This document shows positions 1 to 7,327 of a stretch of 32,991 nt of DNA, one piece after another (the first letter of the stretch is position 1; each line of letters opens with the position of its first letter). Made by a program: the position numbers and the translations under genes. The notes beneath the pieces were generated by a model. It saw only the letters and a program-made list of their open reading frames with translations, was not told where the DNA came from and did not search any database. This DNA comes from Candidatus Collierbacteria bacterium GW2011_GWC2_44_18 (lineage in GTDB: Bacteria; Patescibacteriota; Microgenomatia; UBA1400; MFAQ01). The stretch covers positions 1-32,991 of the forward strand of contig LCIE01000002.1 of NCBI GenBank assembly GCA_001000865.1, read 5' to 3'.

Positions 1-110
1 AACAAAACAGGCACAAAGAAACAAAGTAACTAAACCATAATCAAAAACAAACAAAACAGAAGAAGGTACTAACAGGAGGTTAATTATTCAACGGTCTCAC
101 ATGTATTTTA

Positions 111-1457
111 TTATTTCAGCCATTTTTTTGACAAGCTTCCGATAAAGAGCATTAATATCCCCAGCAGTGCCAGTCCAAAGGTAGTTGTCAGCCCTCCTGA
201 CGGCACCAGGACACCTGATTCGGTCGCCGGCATCGACGTTACAGTTGGAGATGGGGAAATACCTATCAATGGAGTTGGCGTAACTATCGGTGTCGCCGAA
301 GGAGTTGCGGTGAAGGCTGGTTGATTACTAAGTAGTACTGTAAATGTCCTGACAATTTTTTGGACTTGGTTGGCCGAATCTGAAAACTCCACTGTCAGAG
401 TGTGAGACCCCGGATCAAGTAGTTGAGGCGGAGTCCATTTCCAATTACCATCTGTATCGGGCTGGACTACTTGCGTCATCTCTACCGAGTTTAGGGTCAG
501 CTTTACTACAGATCCCACCGGGGCTTTCCCGCTAAACTCCGGTTTGTCGGTGGCAATTATTTCTCCATTCGTTGCCGGGTTTAAAATCTTTACTGAAGAA
601 GTTGCCTCCAACTGTTCTGATAGAGTGAGCTGGTCAGTTTCCAATTGGAAACCGGTACCCGTTTGTGCTTTGGGTGTTTCCCCTTCCAAGCTGGTCACTA
701 GCTGGCCTGTGTCCGAAAAACTTTGATTCTTCCCCATAACTATATCCGGGACAGGTTTATCCTTATTTGTATTCGTCAAAGCCGTTGCTGTTCCGATATT
801 TCCAGCTTGGACAAAAATCGATAACAGTGTCTTTCCCGGATCATAGGTTAAGACTTTTCCATCCTTGTCCCTTGAATTGGCAAGATTAAGTCTCCATGTT
901 CCATCTGTTTTGGTAATTGTCGACAGAGTTTGTCCTCCTTCGGCTTCGACAAAAACAATTCCTCCGTTAATCGGATCTCCGGTATTGCGGACTACTTTTC
1001 CAGAGATCAGATCTTCCGGAGGAGCAATCGCTTGTGCAGTTGTCCGGACCGAAAAAGGTTTACTGTTATCGTCATAGGTGCCCGACCCGGAAATAATTAA
1101 GAAGTAGTAGGTGGTGCTTGGCGAAAGACCGGATACGTTTACCGTATGATTGTTATAACTCTGGGAAGTACCGGAGATTTGATCCCGGACATCACCGGCA
1201 GGAGTAACTATTTTCGCCGGATCCTCCGAATATTTAATTAGCCCGGTCAAAGGAGTGTCTGTTGTCCAACTCACACTAAACGTGGAAGCGTTCAAGTTCG
1301 AAATCTTTAAATTTTTCGGACTTTCCGATGGACCGGCTTTGGACTCCAGCCCTTGCCTCATATTTACCAAGATCACTCCGGCCACCAAACCAGCGATGAG
1401 AATAAATATTCCTAGTATCGTCGGTATTCGTTTGGACATCAGTCCCTTTATGGCCAT
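111..1457 (-). CDS. FN3/Ig-like cell-surface protein, membrane anchored
   Basis: Predicted 448-residue surface protein. Visible parts in order: an N-terminal membrane segment (about residues 13-33), a fibronectin type III domain (about 46-140, with the typical TTYYF strand and SVSW core), a carboxypeptidase-regulatory-like beta domain (about 150-240), a bacterial Ig-like domain (about 285-375, ending in a TLTVEFSD-like strand), a Pro/Thr/Ser-rich linker (about 380-412), and a C-terminal hydrophobic segment followed by a short basic tail (KKWLK). The tail resembles a sorting or anchoring signal but has no LPXTG. It is last in a minus-strand operon behind PilN, PilO and a small membrane protein, 1 nt after the preceding stop, so a role at the cell surface or in the pilus is inferred. 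Exact function unknown. Met7 (1439) is an alternative start. The 110 bases between it and the window edge hold nothing recognisable. Confidence 0.75.
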   Translation of the reverse strand: MAIKGLMSKRIPTILGIFILIAGLVAGVILVNMRQGLESKAGPSESPKNLKISNLNASTFSVSWTTDTPLTGLIKYSEDPAKIVTPAGDVRDQISGTSQSYNNHTVNVSGLSPSTTYYFLIISGSGTYDDNSKPFSVRTTAQAIAPPEDLISGKVVRNTGDPINGGIVFVEAEGGQTLSTITKTDGTWRLNLANSRDKDGKVLTYDPGKTLLSIFVQAGNIGTATALTNTNKDKPVPDIVMGKNQSFSDTGQLVTSLEGETPKAQTGTGFQLETDQLTLSEQLEATSSVKILNPATNGEIIATDKPEFSGKAPVGSVVKLTLNSVEMTQVVQPDTDGNWKWTPPQLLDPGSHTLTVEFSDSANQVQKIVRTFTVLLSNQPAFTATPSATPIVTPTPLIGISPSPTVTSMPATESGVLVPSGGLTTTFGLALLGILMLFIGSLSKKWLK

Positions 1458-1458
1458 T

Positions 1459-1767
1459 TTATAGTGGTGTGTTTATCGGCGCGGACTCTGTTGCTAACAG
1501 AGGAGCGGTGGGTGACGGTGTCACTGGAGGAACCATCACCAACCCATTAATATCAGCTTCAGTCACCAAAGTTCTTTGATCCAAATTTTTTATCACGGCC
1601 TCATCTATGGTGCCATCAAGAGGCTTAATTATCTCGATCTGTTCCGAGGTTAACTGCGTTTTTGTCGAAGCGGAAAATATTTGAAATGCTAATATTCCTC
1701 CAACGATCGATAATCCCATGATACCTACTAATAAAATATAAATAGAGAGTGTCTTTTTAGGTTTCAT
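1459..1767 (-). CDS. Small single-pass membrane protein in pilus operon
   Basis: 102 residues with one transmembrane helix near the N-terminus (about 8-30, preceded by KPKK, so probably N-in) and an extracytoplasmic part ending in a Pro/Thr/Ser-rich tail (VTPSPTAP...). The ATG overlaps the pilO stop by 4 nt (ATGA) and the stop lies 1 nt before the next start, so it is translationally coupled inside the pilN-pilO operon. Its position would suit a PilP-like partner of PilN/PilO, but no PilP signature is visible; I do not recognise the family. Confidence 0.6.
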   Translation of the reverse strand: MKPKKTLSIYILLVGIMGLSIVGGILAFQIFSASTKTQLTSEQIEIIKPLDGTIDEAVIKNLDQRTLVTEADINGLVMVPPVTPSPTAPLLATESAPINTPL

Positions 1768-2420
1768 GACTCAGAATAAAAATAAAAATAAATTAGGCAA
1801 TTTGCTTTTACGGTTTTGACCTCATTGGCCATCGTTGGTTCGGATGATAGAGTGATACTATCAAGAACAGCTAGTCTGTCCAGGTTTTCCATTTCTTTCA
1901 GGAACCCATCGATATTGTTAGGGTCTCCGGTTACCGTAAAAGAGACCCCTGTTTGGATAATATTGTTTTGGTTTTTTGATAGAATTTTTTGAAACATGTC
2001 GCTCACCCCTTTTGTTGTTCCGAAGATCCTCACACCGGGCATACTCACCGTTTGCACCGTCAGCCCCCGCCTTCTGGCAATCAGCTCTATTCTCCCCGCC
2101 ATGTCCTGATACGAGAACTCATTGGGAACCGCTTCGTCGAATAAATGCAGTTTATCCTGAAATTTATTTATATCTGCTTGGGCTGAAAATACTTGAGCGA
2201 TCTTGTTATCTGCCTTTTTATTTACTGAATTCAGATCCTCCACTTTTTTCTGAAGAGATGCCACGTTGGTCAGCGTGGGACGAATAGCCGCAAAAATTAG
2301 CATGGTTACGGTAAATACTGAAAGAATTACTTCCAGCGAGGCTTTGACCTCCGGTCTTTGGTAAACCAGACGAACTCGCTGGTAAAAAAGAGAATATTTT
2401 TCGTTGTCTATTAACGCCAT
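1764..2420 (-). CDS. pilO: PilO-like type IV pilus inner-membrane protein
   Basis: 218 residues: short cytoplasmic N-terminus, one membrane segment (about 28-48), a coiled-coil stretch rich in Lys/Asp/Glu (about 52-90, including LQKKVEDLNSVNKK), then a ferredoxin-like alpha/beta domain carrying IELIARRRGLTVQTVSMPG and FTVTGDPNNIDGFLKEMENLDRLAVLDSITL. That order (TM, coiled coil, ferredoxin fold) is the PilO layout. PilO pairs with PilN to form the alignment complex of type IV pili or type II secretion. Its start overlaps the pilN stop (TAATG), as in pilN-pilO operons. Sequence identity to model PilO is low, so the call rests on architecture and context. Confidence 0.7.
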   Translation of the reverse strand: MALIDNEKYSLFYQRVRLVYQRPEVKASLEVILSVFTVTMLIFAAIRPTLTNVASLQKKVEDLNSVNKKADNKIAQVFSAQADINKFQDKLHLFDEAVPNEFSYQDMAGRIELIARRRGLTVQTVSMPGVRIFGTTKGVSDMFQKILSKNQNNIIQTGVSFTVTGDPNNIDGFLKEMENLDRLAVLDSITLSSEPTMANEVKTVKANCLIYFYFYSES

Positions 2421-2965
2421 TATTGAAAAGTAGTCTGAATATTAAACTTTACTGTTCCGGTAGTTTGATCAAAACTAGTTTCTTTCATTGACAGACGAGT
2501 CGCTCCACGAAATTTCTTGAGACTACGAAGCAGTTGGGCAAATCCCAGCTCCGAATCTGATTCTCCGACCAAAGTCATACCTGTTTTGTCAACAGTTAGT
2601 TTTTCTAGTCTCACTCCAGCCGGCATAATCCGACTCAGCTCGCCGTATCTTTCATTGAAAGCCAGATTTCCCATCAAATACCCATTTACCGGCGTTTGTT
2701 TTGCCAATATCGTCCTTATAATCCTTTCGGTATCGGCAAAAGCTTGAATCTGAGCTTGTTTTTGATCTACCTCTTCTTTTAGGTCATTTACTTTCTTGTC
2801 GAAATAAAATCGGGAACCAAAAGCCAGTAACACCACAAACTCGGTTAAGACAACCAGTACTCTTCCGGAAGTCGTCGCCCATGTCAGAAATTTTCCCAAA
2901 GTTGAATAGCTAAAGCTATCTTTAGGCAATAAGTTAATATGAAAAACACCTTGCTGAGCGGCCAC
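2420..2965 (-). CDS. pilN: PilN-like type IV pilus assembly protein
   Basis: 181 residues with the PilN-type N-terminus (FHINLLPKDSF; PilN proteins typically begin with an INLLP motif that contacts PilM), a membrane segment about 35-55, a coiled coil about 58-80, and a ferredoxin-like periplasmic domain (GVRLEKLTVDKTGMTLVGES...). Known role: with PilO it links the cytoplasmic PilM ring to the pilus machine. No pilM adjoins it; the gene upstream is rpsT, 44 nt away. The start is GTG with a -10 box 6 nt upstream, so the message is probably leaderless. Confidence 0.75.
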   Translation of the reverse strand: MAAQQGVFHINLLPKDSFSYSTLGKFLTWATTSGRVLVVLTEFVVLLAFGSRFYFDKKVNDLKEEVDQKQAQIQAFADTERIIRTILAKQTPVNGYLMGNLAFNERYGELSRIMPAGVRLEKLTVDKTGMTLVGESDSELGFAQLLRSLKKFRGATRLSMKETSFDQTTGTVKFNIQTTFQ

Positions 2966-2971
2966 ACTTTC

Positions 2972-2980
2972 AGTATATCA
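2972..2980 (-). promoter_or_regulatory. Extended -10 promoter of pilN
   Basis: On the minus strand TGATATACT (extended -10, TGn plus TATACT) ends 6 nt before the GTG start of pilN, which puts the predicted transcription start at or next to the start codon. No convincing -35 box is seen. Confidence 0.5.
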
Positions 2981-3009
2981 AAGTGGGGGACTGAAAAATA
3001 CTTCTCGTC

Positions 3010-3246
3010 TTAAACGGCAACCTTTTTGGAGAGTCTGGCCTTGATTCTATCGGCTTTTCCTTTTTTAATGACTCCCTTTTTGGCAGCACGGTCTACAGCC
3101 GAGAAAGCTTTACCAAGTGATGCCACCGATAATAGCTTCTTGAATTCGTCTACGGCCGATTTGGCCTTTGTTTTGGTAGATCTGTTGAACACGGCTTTCT
3201 TTTTGTCGGCTCGGAGTTTCTTGATTGCGGATTTGGTTATAGGCAT
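3010..3246 (-). CDS. rpsT: 30S ribosomal protein S20
   Basis: 78 residues, very Lys/Arg/Ala-rich and wholly helical, with the S20 pattern: N-terminal PITKSAIKKLRADKKK, a central KTKAKSAVDEF, and the C-terminal signature SAVDRAAKKGVIKKGKADRIKARLSKK. S20 binds 16S rRNA directly during early assembly of the small subunit. It is slightly shorter than the usual 85-90 residues. First gene of the minus strand block, with its own extended -10 promoter 6 nt upstream and hence a probable leaderless start. Divergent from murJ. Confidence 0.95.
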   Translation of the reverse strand: MPITKSAIKKLRADKKKAVFNRSTKTKAKSAVDEFKKLLSVASLGKAFSAVDRAAKKGVIKKGKADRIKARLSKKVAV

Positions 3247-3252
3247 GTACTT

Positions 3253-3261
3253 ATTTTATCA
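3253..3261 (-). promoter_or_regulatory. Extended -10 promoter of rpsT
   Basis: Minus-strand TGATAAAAT lies 6 nt before the rpsT ATG (3246). A start point about 7 nt after the -10 box would fall on the A of the ATG, giving a leaderless mRNA. Confidence 0.55.
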
Positions 3262-3298
3262 TGACCTTCTGCTTCTGGCACATCTATGTTTCCTGAAT

Positions 3299-3304
3299 TA
3301 AAAT
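3299..3304 (+). promoter_or_regulatory. Putative -10 box of murJ
   Basis: TAAAAT ends 6 nt before the GTG start of murJ, matching the leaderless spacing seen at the neighbouring rpsT and pilN. No extended TGn and no clear -35, so this is weaker than the others. Confidence 0.35.
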
Positions 3305-3310
3305 AGCTAA

Positions 3311-4960
3311 GTGGTAAATCGAATAATTTCCAAATCTCAAGAATTTTTGAACCGGAAAAGTAACAGCATCCTTTCTGCTGCTGTGATTATCGGCATTTCC
3401 TATCTGGGCTCCGCTCTTCTGGGGCTGATCAGGAACCATCTTCTCGCCGCCCGCTTCTTTGGGGGCATGGAAGCTGACCTTGATGTTTATTTCGCCGCTT
3501 TTGTCATCCCTGATACTGTTTTTCAACTACTGGTCGTCGGTGCTGTCTCAGCTGCTTTTATACCCGTTTATCAAGAATACTGTAATAAATCAAACGAAGT
3601 AGCCAACAAACTTGCCAACACAGCTCTTACCTCCATCGGTTTCTTCCTTTTTATCTTCTCCGTCATTATTGTTATTTTTGCCCGGCCTTTGGCTGGTCTT
3701 CTGGCTCATTTCCCTCCCGAAAAGCTAAATCTAATGGCTAACTTAATCCGTTTAATGGCCGTCGCCCAAATACTCTTTGCTGTTTCGGCCTTCATCACTG
3801 GTGTCCTCCAATCCCAAAGACGTTTTTTGATTCCTGCTCTCGCCCCACTTCTCTATAACGTCGGTACCATCACCGGCATCTATTTTCTTTCGTCTCGCTA
3901 TGGAATTTACTCGGCCGCTATCGGCGTTGTCTTTGGAGCCTTCCTTCATATGGCTATCCAGCTTCCTACAGCCAGGGCCCTTGGTTACTGGCCCAAAATA
4001 AATTGGGATCCTCGCCACCCAGGGGTGCTTTCGATGCTCAGGCTAATGCCTCCAAGAGCTCTGGCACTGGGTTTAGACCAGATTGAGCGTTGGGTGGCGG
4101 TCAACCTGACTTCTCTTTTGGCGGTCGGTTCGCTTTCCATTTTTAATTTTGCCCGCCAGCTTTATGTTCTCCCTATTTCTCTCTTCGGGGTTTCTCTCAG
4201 TCAGGCATCATTCCCTACCCTCGCCCAAGAGGCTCTCCTGGACGACAAAACTAAATTCAAGGGCACTCTCAGCAAGTCCATTCTGCAAATCTTTTTCTTT
4301 GCTCTCCCGGCGAGTGTCCTAATACTGGTTCTTCGGGTTCCTTTGGTTCGTCTCGCCTTCGGTGCCAAAAATTTTCCTTGGGAAGCCACTCTCCTTACTG
4401 GCAAAGCCCTTGCCTTTCTCAGTCTGGCTATCGCTCCCCAAGCCGTCACCAATACTTTGACTAGGGCTCTCCACGCCCTTAAAGATACCAAGACTCCCTT
4501 AGTTATCGGCTTTATTACAATGCTGGTTTTTGTGGGAATGGCTTATCTATTAGGCTTTGTTATCGAGAGAGATGTCGCCGGTATTACCCTAGCCATGTCT
4601 ATTGGTAATTTAATTGATTTCATCCTTTCCTATGTGGCTATCCGTAGAAAGGTTGGGCCATTGGGGATTTCGGTCAGAATGATAAAAATGATTTTTGTAA
4701 GTTTCTTCACTGGTATCTCTCTTTGGGTACCCATGCGACTTCTAGACCAGCTTATCTTTGATACTACCAGAACCGTCCCCTTAATTACCCTAACCTTGGT
4801 TGTCAGTGCGGTTGGTTTCTCTGTTTATCTATTCTTTTGTTGGCTGTTCGACATTGAGGAACTTCAGGACGTCTTAGATATCGTGAAAAAGATTGGTAAT
4901 TGGCGTAAAATACTGGCCAGTAGCGACGAGGTTCTCGAAACCACTCCAAATAGTATTTAA
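3311..4960 (+). CDS. murJ: Lipid II flippase MurJ (MOP/MVF family)
   Basis: 549 residues of polytopic membrane protein with about 14 hydrophobic segments. The MurJ hallmark is at the N-terminus: SYLGSALLGLIRNHLLAARFFGGMEADLDVYFAAFVIPD, equivalent to the SR-LG--R-----FG----D-F--A--IP- pattern of the family, followed by a conserved region around FPTLAQEALLDD and NTLTRALHALKDTKTP. It flips undecaprenyl-linked peptidoglycan precursor to the outer leaflet, so this cell makes peptidoglycan. The GTG start at 3311 is the first in frame and has a -10 box 6 nt upstream. lepA follows 3 nt after the stop. The last about 25 residues are a soluble tail. Confidence 0.9.
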   Translation: MVNRIISKSQEFLNRKSNSILSAAVIIGISYLGSALLGLIRNHLLAARFFGGMEADLDVYFAAFVIPDTVFQLLVVGAVSAAFIPVYQEYCNKSNEVANKLANTALTSIGFFLFIFSVIIVIFARPLAGLLAHFPPEKLNLMANLIRLMAVAQILFAVSAFITGVLQSQRRFLIPALAPLLYNVGTITGIYFLSSRYGIYSAAIGVVFGAFLHMAIQLPTARALGYWPKINWDPRHPGVLSMLRLMPPRALALGLDQIERWVAVNLTSLLAVGSLSIFNFARQLYVLPISLFGVSLSQASFPTLAQEALLDDKTKFKGTLSKSILQIFFFALPASVLILVLRVPLVRLAFGAKNFPWEATLLTGKALAFLSLAIAPQAVTNTLTRALHALKDTKTPLVIGFITMLVFVGMAYLLGFVIERDVAGITLAMSIGNLIDFILSYVAIRRKVGPLGISVRMIKMIFVSFFTGISLWVPMRLLDQLIFDTTRTVPLITLTLVVSAVGFSVYLFFCWLFDIEELQDVLDIVKKIGNWRKILASSDEVLETTPNSI

Positions 4961-4963
4961 GCT

Positions 4964-6802
4964 ATGTCCAATTTGATAAGAAATTTTTCCATCATCGCTC
5001 ACATTGACGCCGGTAAATCCACCCTGGCAGATCGTTTCCTGGAAATTACGGGTACGGTCCAGGCTAACAAAATTACTCCACAACTATTGGATAGTAACCC
5101 CATCGAAAGAGAGCGGGGAATTACCATCAAACTGGCTCCAGTTTCGATGAACTACAAAGGATACACCCTTAATTTGATTGACACTCCCGGCCATGTTGAC
5201 TTTAATTATGAAGTCGAGCGCGCACTGCAAGCTTGCGAAGGCGCCATACTATTAGTAGATGCCACCAAAGGCGTTCAGGCCCAAACAGTAGCCAATCTTA
5301 GATTAGCAAAAAACCTTGGCCTTACTATCATCCCTATTGTTAACAAAATTGATGCTCCCCTTGCGGAAGTTCACGCCGCCTCCCGCCAGATCAAACAACT
5401 GTTAGGTGTTAATTATGAACCTCTTTTGGTTTCCGCCAAAACTGGTGAAGGAGTTGAGAGTCTTCTGCAAAAAATTATTTCCGACCTCCCTTCCCCAAAG
5501 GAGTCTCCTCGTAGGTTGAGCGAAGCGAAATCCCCTGGGATACTCCTGCAAGGAGACTCCTTGTTGGACTCCACCAAAGATCTCTTACACGCCCTGGTTT
5601 TTAACTCCACTTTCGACACCCATTTGGGTGTCATCGCTTTCGTCAAAATTATTTCCGGTGATTTGAAGTCCGGCGACAAGATGTCATTTCTTAGTTCCGG
5701 TCAATCATTGATCGCTTCGGAAATAGGAATTTTTTCCCCGGGTAGAACCAAAAAAGAAATTCTCACAGCTGGCAATGTGGGTTACATCATCACTGGTCTG
5801 AAAGATATTCGGAATGTTCTCGTCGGTGACACTTTGTGTTTGACCAGCCAGATAAAATTAGTTTCTCCGATACCGGGGTTTAGGAAAATTCACCCCAATG
5901 TTTTTCTAGATTTTTATCCTGCCGATGGCTCACAGTATCGTGATCTTGTTGACGCTTTGGAAAAATTAAAGTTGAACGATTCATCTCTTACCACTCAAGG
6001 TATCAACTCACCCATTCTTGGGCAGGGTGTTAAAGTTGGTTTTTTGGGCATGCTCCACTCTGAGGTGGTCGGCGAACGTTTGGAGAGAGAATTTGGTCTT
6101 CCTGTCATTTCAGTTTCTCCCTCAGTGGAGTACAAGGTTAAGCTTCGTTCAGGAGAAGAAAAGATCTTCAGTTCCCCCTCAGATTTTCCAGATCCGGCTA
6201 TCATCTCTCAAGGTTTCGAACCTATGGCCGCCGTTAATATCGTCGTGACTTCTCCATATGTGGGCGCTGTCATGGAACTCTGTCAAGAACTTCGGGGCAG
6301 TCTCGTAGATGTTTCTTATCTTGACGAGTTGGTTGAAATTGATTATTTCCTACCTCTGATCGAGGTAATTACTGCCCTTCATGATAGTCTTAAAAGTGTT
6401 TCTCAGGGCTTTGGCTCCATGAACTACGAACTGGCCGGTTGGCAGGAAGCTGAGCTTGTCAAACTGGACGTCCTACTAAATCACGAGCTTTTCGCCCCCA
6501 TGAGTGTTATTACTGTAAAAGAAAAGGCTTATTACAAAGGCAAAAAGATTTCCGAAAAACTGAAGGAGGCAATCCCAAGACAACAGTTCGAAATTCCCAT
6601 TCAGGTAGCCATAGGTGGTCAAATTGTGGCTCGAGAAACCATCAAGGCCTATCGCAAGGACGTCGACGCCAAGCTTCATGGCGGTGATTTCACCCGCAAT
6701 TTAAAACTTTTGAATAAACAGAAAAAAGGTAAGGCTCGCATGAAGCAGTTTGGTAAAGTCTCCGTCCCCCAGGAAGCTTTTCTGGCCATCGCCAAATCCT
6801 AA
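4964..6802 (+). CDS. lepA: Elongation factor 4 (LepA) with in-frame repeat insertion
   Basis: 612-residue translational GTPase. G1 is AHIDAGKST (residues about 12-20; most LepA have HIDHGKST, so one His is Ala, as in EF-G), the switch I region RERGITIK, G3 DTPGHVDF, G4 NKID, G5 SAKTG. The C-terminal LepA domain is complete, ending in RKKLL-like LLNKQKKGKARMKQFGKVSVPQEAFLAI. LepA acts on ribosomes to aid initiation and elongation under stress. Compared with E. coli LepA, about 22 residues are inserted between the G domain and domain II (residues about 179-200), exactly where a palindromic repeat lies in the DNA. No Shine-Dalgarno is visible; expression is presumably coupled to murJ. Confidence 0.95.
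   Translation: MSNLIRNFSIIAHIDAGKSTLADRFLEITGTVQANKITPQLLDSNPIERERGITIKLAPVSMNYKGYTLNLIDTPGHVDFNYEVERALQACEGAILLVDATKGVQAQTVANLRLAKNLGLTIIPIVNKIDAPLAEVHAASRQIKQLLGVNYEPLLVSAKTGEGVESLLQKIISDLPSPKESPRRLSEAKSPGILLQGDSLLDSTKDLLHALVFNSTFDTHLGVIAFVKIISGDLKSGDKMSFLSSGQSLIASEIGIFSPGRTKKEILTAGNVGYIITGLKDIRNVLVGDTLCLTSQIKLVSPIPGFRKIHPNVFLDFYPADGSQYRDLVDALEKLKLNDSSLTTQGINSPILGQGVKVGFLGMLHSEVVGERLEREFGLPVISVSPSVEYKVKLRSGEEKIFSSPSDFPDPAIISQGFEPMAAVNIVVTSPYVGAVMELCQELRGSLVDVSYLDELVEIDYFLPLIEVITALHDSLKSVSQGFGSMNYELAGWQEAELVKLDVLLNHELFAPMSVITVKEKAYYKGKKISEKLKEAIPRQQFEIPIQVAIGGQIVARETIKAYRKDVDAKLHGGDFTRNLKLLNKQKKGKARMKQFGKVSVPQEAFLAIAKS
5498..5562 (+). repeat. Palindromic repeat inserted in frame within lepA
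   Basis: A 65-bp element bounded by a perfect 12-bp inverted repeat (AAGGAGTCTCCT at 5498-5509, AGGAGACTCCTT at 5551-5562). Its interior holds smaller hairpins (TCCC-CT-GGGA at 5531-5540) and the 11-mer TCCTCGTAGGT (5506-5516), which recurs exactly as one arm of the hairpin just downstream of lepA. It encodes LepA residues 179-200, a stretch absent from E. coli LepA, and keeps the reading frame open. Confidence 0.75.
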
Positions 6803-6804
6803 CC

Positions 6805-6829
6805 ACCTACGAGGACCATCCTCGTAGGT
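6805..6829. repeat. Perfect hairpin after lepA
   Basis: ACCTACGAGGA / TCCTCGTAGGT, a perfect 11-bp stem with a 3-nt loop starting 3 nt after the lepA stop. One arm is identical to an 11-mer inside the lepA insertion, so it is the same repeat family. No T-run follows, so it is not a classic terminator, although it could mark the transcript end. Confidence 0.7.
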
Positions 6830-6878
6830 CCCACTCCACCCCCATGCCACATCTTTAAGGATTGTCCTTGAAGGGCCG

Positions 6879-6887
6879 TGATAGAAT
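6879..6887 (+). promoter_or_regulatory. Extended -10 promoter of the 6923 gene
   Basis: TGATAGAAT, 35 nt before the ATG. A poor -35 candidate (TTGTCC, 6862-6867) has only 14 nt of spacing, so recognition probably relies on the extended -10. Confidence 0.5.
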
Positions 6888-6922
6888 ATGGAGTAATTCA
6901 CGGTCTTTTACAAGGAGGTACT

Positions 6923-7291
6923 ATGCATCAAAACCCGTTTGTTCTTAAGCCTGGTGAAAAGTTAACCCCGCAGGAATTACTTGATCGCTTTCTTTTATGG
7001 GATGAAAACCGCACGGAAACCCGCGCATGGGAAATAAAAAAAGACTGCGATGTTGATCTATGGAAAGGTCATCTCTGTTGTGAAGATCATTTTCACTACT
7101 CGCATGAACACGACGATTTTCTTCGTTATTTTGTCCACCTCGATGCGATGAGCTACGGCGATGTTGGTTTTGATAACGATTTAATTAAGCGTTTCATCAT
7201 TCGGTTTAAACTTAAATATGATCCTGACCGCCTCGCTAAATATTTGAACAAAACTCTGAGCGAATTTTGTGCTTTTATGATGGAAGATTAA
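6923..7291 (+). CDS. Unknown small protein, SD-led monocistronic unit
   Basis: 122 residues, not recognised. The ATG at 6923 is chosen over an upstream in-frame ATG at 6878 because AAGGAGGT (6912-6919) sits just before it and the promoter lies between the two. The product is acidic and soluble with many aromatic residues. The middle carries Cys42, His50, Cys52, Cys53, His56, His58, His61 and His63 (within KGHLCCEDHFHYSHEH), which could bind a metal, though that is inference. It has its own extended -10 promoter, a strong Shine-Dalgarno and a clear terminator, the same layout as the orphan genes at 13303, 15875 and 23058. Confidence 0.65.
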   Translation: MHQNPFVLKPGEKLTPQELLDRFLLWDENRTETRAWEIKKDCDVDLWKGHLCCEDHFHYSHEHDDFLRYFVHLDAMSYGDVGFDNDLIKRFIIRFKLKYDPDRLAKYLNKTLSEFCAFMMED

Positions 7292-7302
7292 ATCATTACC
7301 AA

Positions 7303-7327
7303 CACCCCTTCACCGGGGTGTTTTTTT
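7303..7327 (+). terminator. Intrinsic terminator of the 6923 gene
   Basis: Stem CACCCC/GGGGTG (7303-7308, 7315-7320; extended by A-T pairs) with a 6-nt loop followed by seven T. It overlaps the last codons of the convergent minus-strand gene: the final residues KKTPR of that protein are encoded by this hairpin and T-run. Confidence 0.85.

Noticed and set aside
74-113. Gene start after the GGAGGT at about 75-81
   Set aside because: No start codon at proper spacing and no open frame of useful length on the plus strand.
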